A DNA stretch of 64,000 nucleotides from NCBI RefSeq assembly GCF_003318275.1, contig NZ_QOCH01000009.1:186001-250000 (forward strand), given 5' to 3'. This DNA is from Marinobacter sp. F3R11. Lineage in GTDB: Bacteria; Pseudomonadota; Gammaproteobacteria; Pseudomonadales; Oleiphilaceae. Made by a program: the position numbers and the translations under genes. Under the pieces are notes generated by a model. That model ran no database searches. It was not told the DNA's origin and saw nothing but the letters and a program-made list of their open reading frames with translations. Below, in pieces: positions 61,300 through 64,000 of the stretch (within the stretch, counting starts at the first letter, position 1; the number at the start of each line of letters is the position of its first letter).

Positions 61300-62723
61300 G
61301 CACTTTGGCCCTGCAACAGGCTCGCAATGAAAGCTGGTTCCTGAACAGGTGCAACCTTGCAACTCTGTGCCTGTTGCTGGTTTGTGCCTGCGCAATCATC
61401 GAACAGTTTGTCACCGCTGACTGGCTCAGCAGCCTGTCGGCAGTAACTTTGCTTATTTTTGTGGTGTTGCAGTGGCCTGGAATCAGCCCGACTTACAGAT
61501 TCTTCGCAATCCTCGCTCCGGCGCTTGCCGCGGGACTCTGGCTTAGCGGCAAGATTGGCAGTGAAGCCATTGCCGGTGGTGCCGACCGGGCTGCATTTTT
61601 CACTCTTTTTATTACGTCTCTGGCGGTGCTGAGGGAATCCGCAAAATCATCAGCGCTTGTTCGCAAGTGCGGCAAAGTGCTGGTTAATCAGCCCCCGGCA
61701 CGGCGCTATATGCTGATGACCTTTGGCTCTCATCTCTTCAGTGTGATGCTGAATATCGGGGCGCTCAACGTATTGGGCACCATGGTGCGCAGAGCCATTC
61801 GCCCTGGCGTGGATCCGGAAACCCGGCGGATTGCCACCATTCGCAGCCGACGCATGCTTACGGCAACTTTACGGGGCTTTTGCGGTGTTCCTCTCTGGGC
61901 TCCGACGTCAGTAACCATGCTACTGGTTCTGTCAGGGATTCCGGAGCTGAGCTGGGAGCAGTATGCACCAGTTGGCCTGCTCTGGACCTTACTGTTTATT
62001 CTCTGGGGGGGGCTGCTGGACTGGCTGGCCTACCCGCGGCCGCCCACCCCCACGGTTGCCAACGGCAACCTGACTCAGCTGATTCCGCTCGCTGGTCTGG
62101 TCGCGCTTGTTCCGGGACTTGCTTACGTTCTTTCCAGGCTCTCGGGGCTGGAGCTGTTTCCGACACTGTTAATGTGTGCTCCCGTTATTGGCCTGGCCTG
62201 GATCTGGCAGCAATACCGGGGGCTGCCGCTGGCCTTCAAAGCAGGGCTGCTGGCAAGGCGGCTGAAGCGATCATTCCCGGAAACCTTTACCAATCAGCGT
62301 AACGAAGTCGTCCTGTTCACCACGTCGGGGTTCATAGGAGTCATTCTGATTCCACTGATTGACCCGGCAACTGCCAGCACGCTGCTCACCGAGGCTAACA
62401 TCAGCAATGCAACAATAATGGTTGGGATTTCCCTGATCATGCTGATTGGTTCCTTCATGGGAATCAACGCCATTATCACTGTCACCCTGATGCTGGGGGC
62501 GCTGCAACAGATTCCCGATCTGAGCATCTCGCCCCTGGTGCAGGCCTCCGTTATTGCCATTACCTGGGCAGTGTTTGCGGGGGCCTCGCCGTTCACCGCA
62601 TCTCTTCGTTTCATTTCCAGCTTTTCAGGCATATCTCCTTTGCGTTTTGGAGTGCTCTGGAATGGCTGGTTCAGCATCAGCGTTCTGGCAATTATGTACC
62701 TGACTCTTTACCTGGCGCTGTGA
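61296..62723 (+). CDS. Membrane permease of unrecognised family, paralogue of 50235-51575
   Basis: A 475-residue protein with about 12 helices. It shares several blocks with the permease of the itaconate locus: LVNQPPARRYMLMTFGSHLFSVMLNIGA, LTATLRGFCGVPLWAPTSV, GINAIITVTLML and GASPFTASLRF. The GTG start overlaps the stop codon of the acyl-CoA dehydrogenase (GTGA). It is likely the importer for the compound oxidised by the flanking acyl-CoA dehydrogenases. No signal peptide or binding protein is found. Confidence 0.75.
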   Translation: MSTLALQQARNESWFLNRCNLATLCLLLVCACAIIEQFVTADWLSSLSAVTLLIFVVLQWPGISPTYRFFAILAPALAAGLWLSGKIGSEAIAGGADRAAFFTLFITSLAVLRESAKSSALVRKCGKVLVNQPPARRYMLMTFGSHLFSVMLNIGALNVLGTMVRRAIRPGVDPETRRIATIRSRRMLTATLRGFCGVPLWAPTSVTMLLVLSGIPELSWEQYAPVGLLWTLLFILWGGLLDWLAYPRPPTPTVANGNLTQLIPLAGLVALVPGLAYVLSRLSGLELFPTLLMCAPVIGLAWIWQQYRGLPLAFKAGLLARRLKRSFPETFTNQRNEVVLFTTSGFIGVILIPLIDPATASTLLTEANISNATIMVGISLIMLIGSFMGINAIITVTLMLGALQQIPDLSISPLVQASVIAITWAVFAGASPFTASLRFISSFSGISPLRFGVLWNGWFSISVLAIMYLTLYLAL

Positions 62724-62759
62724 AGTGCCACCCGATAAAAACCTGAAAGGAGCCTCAAC

Positions 62760-63725
62760 ATGAGTCTACCGGATGCATTAAAAGGCAAGCTGAATCTCCC
62801 GGTGCTCTGCTCACCGATGTTCATCATTTCTACCCCAAAGATGGTTATCGAGCAATGCAAGGCCGGTATCATTGGCTCGTTCCCGGCTCTTAACGCCCGC
62901 CCGGCAGAAAAGCTTGATGAATGGCTGACCGAAATCGAAGAGACACTCGCCTCTTACCAGGCAGAAAACCCGGACCTGAAAGTCGGCCCTTATGCAGTCA
63001 ATCAGATTGCACACCCAACCAATGATCGCCTCGAACACGACATGCAGGTGTGCGTGAAACACAAAGTGCCAATCATCATAACCAGCCTGCAGGCCAACCC
63101 GATGGTTATCGAAGCTGCGCACAGCTACGGTGGTCTGGTCTTTCACGACGTCACAAACATTCGCCATGCAAAAAAAGCCCTGAGCATGGGTGTGGATGGC
63201 CTGATTCTTGTGACCGCCGGCGCCGGTGGCCATGCAGGAACCCTCAGCCCCTTTGCACTGTTGTCGGAGATCCGCCAGATCTTTAATGGCCCTGTAGTCC
63301 TCGGTGGGGCCATTACCAAGGGCAACCACGTCCTCAGTGCCGAGGTTATGGGGGCAGACATGGCATATATGGGCACCCGGTTTATCGCTACAGAGGAAGC
63401 CAATGCCGATCAGGAGTACAAGGATATGATTGTCGAGTCCTCAGCCTCTGAAATTGTCTATACAAATCTGTTTACCGGTGTTCACGGCAACTACCTCAGA
63501 GGCAGCATCCTGCGGGCCGGAATGGACCCCGACAACCTGCCCGAATCAGATAAAAGCAAAATGAGTTTCGGTTCCGACAGGACCAAGAGCAAAGCCTGGA
63601 GAGATATCTGGGGCGCAGGTCAGGGCGTAGGAGGCATCACCCAACAGAAATCTGTGGCTGACGCAGTGGCAGAGCTGAGGGACGAATACGAAACAGCAAA
63701 ACAACAAATTACCAGCAGTCACTGA
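62760..63725 (+). CDS. Nitronate monooxygenase/2-nitropropane dioxygenase-like FMN protein
   Basis: A 321-residue TIM-barrel flavoprotein: PVLCSPMFIISTPKMVIEQCKAGIIGSFPALNARP, the phosphate-binding VTAGAGGHAGTLSP, and GGAITKGNHVLSAEVMGADMAYMGTRFIATEE. These are family hallmarks. AAGGAG precedes the ATG. The family includes true nitronate monooxygenases but also uncharacterised acyl-CoA or enoyl reductase-like proteins in fatty-acid clusters. Following two acyl-CoA dehydrogenases it may belong to that second group. Confidence 0.88.
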   Translation: MSLPDALKGKLNLPVLCSPMFIISTPKMVIEQCKAGIIGSFPALNARPAEKLDEWLTEIEETLASYQAENPDLKVGPYAVNQIAHPTNDRLEHDMQVCVKHKVPIIITSLQANPMVIEAAHSYGGLVFHDVTNIRHAKKALSMGVDGLILVTAGAGGHAGTLSPFALLSEIRQIFNGPVVLGGAITKGNHVLSAEVMGADMAYMGTRFIATEEANADQEYKDMIVESSASEIVYTNLFTGVHGNYLRGSILRAGMDPDNLPESDKSKMSFGSDRTKSKAWRDIWGAGQGVGGITQQKSVADAVAELRDEYETAKQQITSSH

Positions 63726-63730
63726 TGTAA

Positions 63731-63754
63731 AAAAAGGGCCTCAAGGCCCTTTTT
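63731..63754. terminator. Bidirectional terminator between convergent genes
   Basis: AAAAAGGGCC-TCAA-GGCCCTTTTT is a perfect 10-bp inverted repeat with a GC core and flanking A/T tracts. It ends six bases after the end of the NMO-like gene and lies 31 bp from the convergent enoyl-CoA hydratase stop, so it can terminate both transcripts. Confidence 0.92.
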
Positions 63755-63784
63755 CAAACTACTGCAAAAATCCTGATTACTGAA

Positions 63785-64000
63785 TCACGATCGATTGAAG
63801 TTCCCCGCCCGCCGCTCTTTTACTGCAGCCATCCCTTCCTTGTGATCAGACGTTGTGGCCAGCCAGGCCTGTTCTGCAAACTCATGTTCGAGACGCACCC
63901 GCAATTCCTCACCGAGGCCCTGGCGGAGCGTGGCCCGGGTAGACTCCACTGCCAGGGGGGCACACTGGGCAATCTCAGAGGCCAGTGCCAGTGCTTCATC
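63785..64000 (-). CDS. Enoyl-CoA hydratase/isomerase, C-terminal part
   Basis: The last 71 residues of a crotonase-family protein, cut by the window edge. The sequence includes APLAVESTRATLRQGLG and ends with TTSDHKEGMAAVKERRAGNFNRS, in which the SxDxxEG(x)xAxxEKR-type C-terminal motif is recognisable. The active-site region is outside the window. It belongs with the acyl-CoA genes nearby but is encoded on the opposite strand. Confidence 0.9.
   Translation of the reverse strand, partial: DEALALASEIAQCAPLAVESTRATLRQGLGEELRVRLEHEFAEQAWLATTSDHKEGMAAVKERRAGNFNRS

Noticed and set aside
1..64000. CRISPR arrays, tRNA or rRNA genes, prophage or integrase genes
   Set aside because: I found no regularly spaced repeats, cloverleaf signatures or recombinase-like proteins anywhere in the window.

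Overview
The window is protein-dense DNA of about 55% GC (estimated by eye). It has bacterial operon organisation, Shine-Dalgarno sites and many GTG starts, and no rRNA, tRNA, CRISPR array, phage or insertion sequence that I can recognise. The gene repertoire points to a marine, heterotrophic gammaproteobacterium of the Marinobacter/Pseudomonas type: three TRAP transporters, many acyl-CoA enzymes, a 2-aminoethylphosphonate locus, a quinone-cofactor amine dehydrogenase, and an itaconate locus ordered as I recall it from Pseudomonas. The genus is an inference. The window reads as a chain of self-contained uptake-plus-degradation modules, most with their own regulator.

Layout. (1) 1-11389, minus strand: thiolase (cut by the window edge), acyl-CoA dehydrogenase, TetR regulator, SDR, a TRAP transporter, CaiB-type CoA-transferase, amidohydrolase and acyl-CoA ligase, which look like a route for an unknown carboxylic acid. 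(2) 11880-21687: a HAD phosphatase, an EamA exporter and a complete 2-aminoethylphosphonate (AEP) locus: ABC importer, phosphonatase PhnX, transaminase PhnW, FAD amine oxidase and GntR regulator. A 16-bp palindrome recurs upstream of three of its transcription units. (3) 21854-23674: a membrane diguanylate cyclase. (4) 23799-27152: a tryptophan tryptophylquinone (TTQ) amine dehydrogenase cluster (heavy chain, MauE, MauD, light chain, cytochrome c) with a sigma-54-like promoter. (5) 27452-32241: a cyanuric acid hydrolase/barbiturase-family ring-opening enzyme with an NMT1-type ABC importer and a divergent LysR regulator. (6) 32437-38194: a second TRAP transporter, an acyl-CoA ligase and an AraC regulator. 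(7) 38311-45003: MBL hydrolase, ligase, acyl-CoA dehydrogenase and an EmrAB-type efflux pair. (8) 45051-51575: an itaconate degradation locus (CoA-transferase, hydratase, citramalyl-CoA lyase, acyl-CoA dehydrogenase) with a divergent LysR regulator and an unfamiliar permease. (9) 51889-58051: a third TRAP transporter with CoA-transferase, MDR oxidoreductase and divergent IclR regulator. (10) 58177-64000: nitroreductase, two adjacent acyl-CoA dehydrogenases, a second copy of the unfamiliar permease family, a nitronate-monooxygenase-like protein and the end of an enoyl-CoA hydratase.

The most notable observations are these. The AEP operator recurs over the ribosome-binding site of the HAD phosphatase gene. 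The amine dehydrogenase light chain has lost exactly one disulfide pair. Two paralogous permeases of a family I cannot name sit next to acyl-CoA modules. A run of three perfect hairpins lies in a gene-free gap at 2180-2308. No single stretch stands out as a wholly new defence or mobile system.
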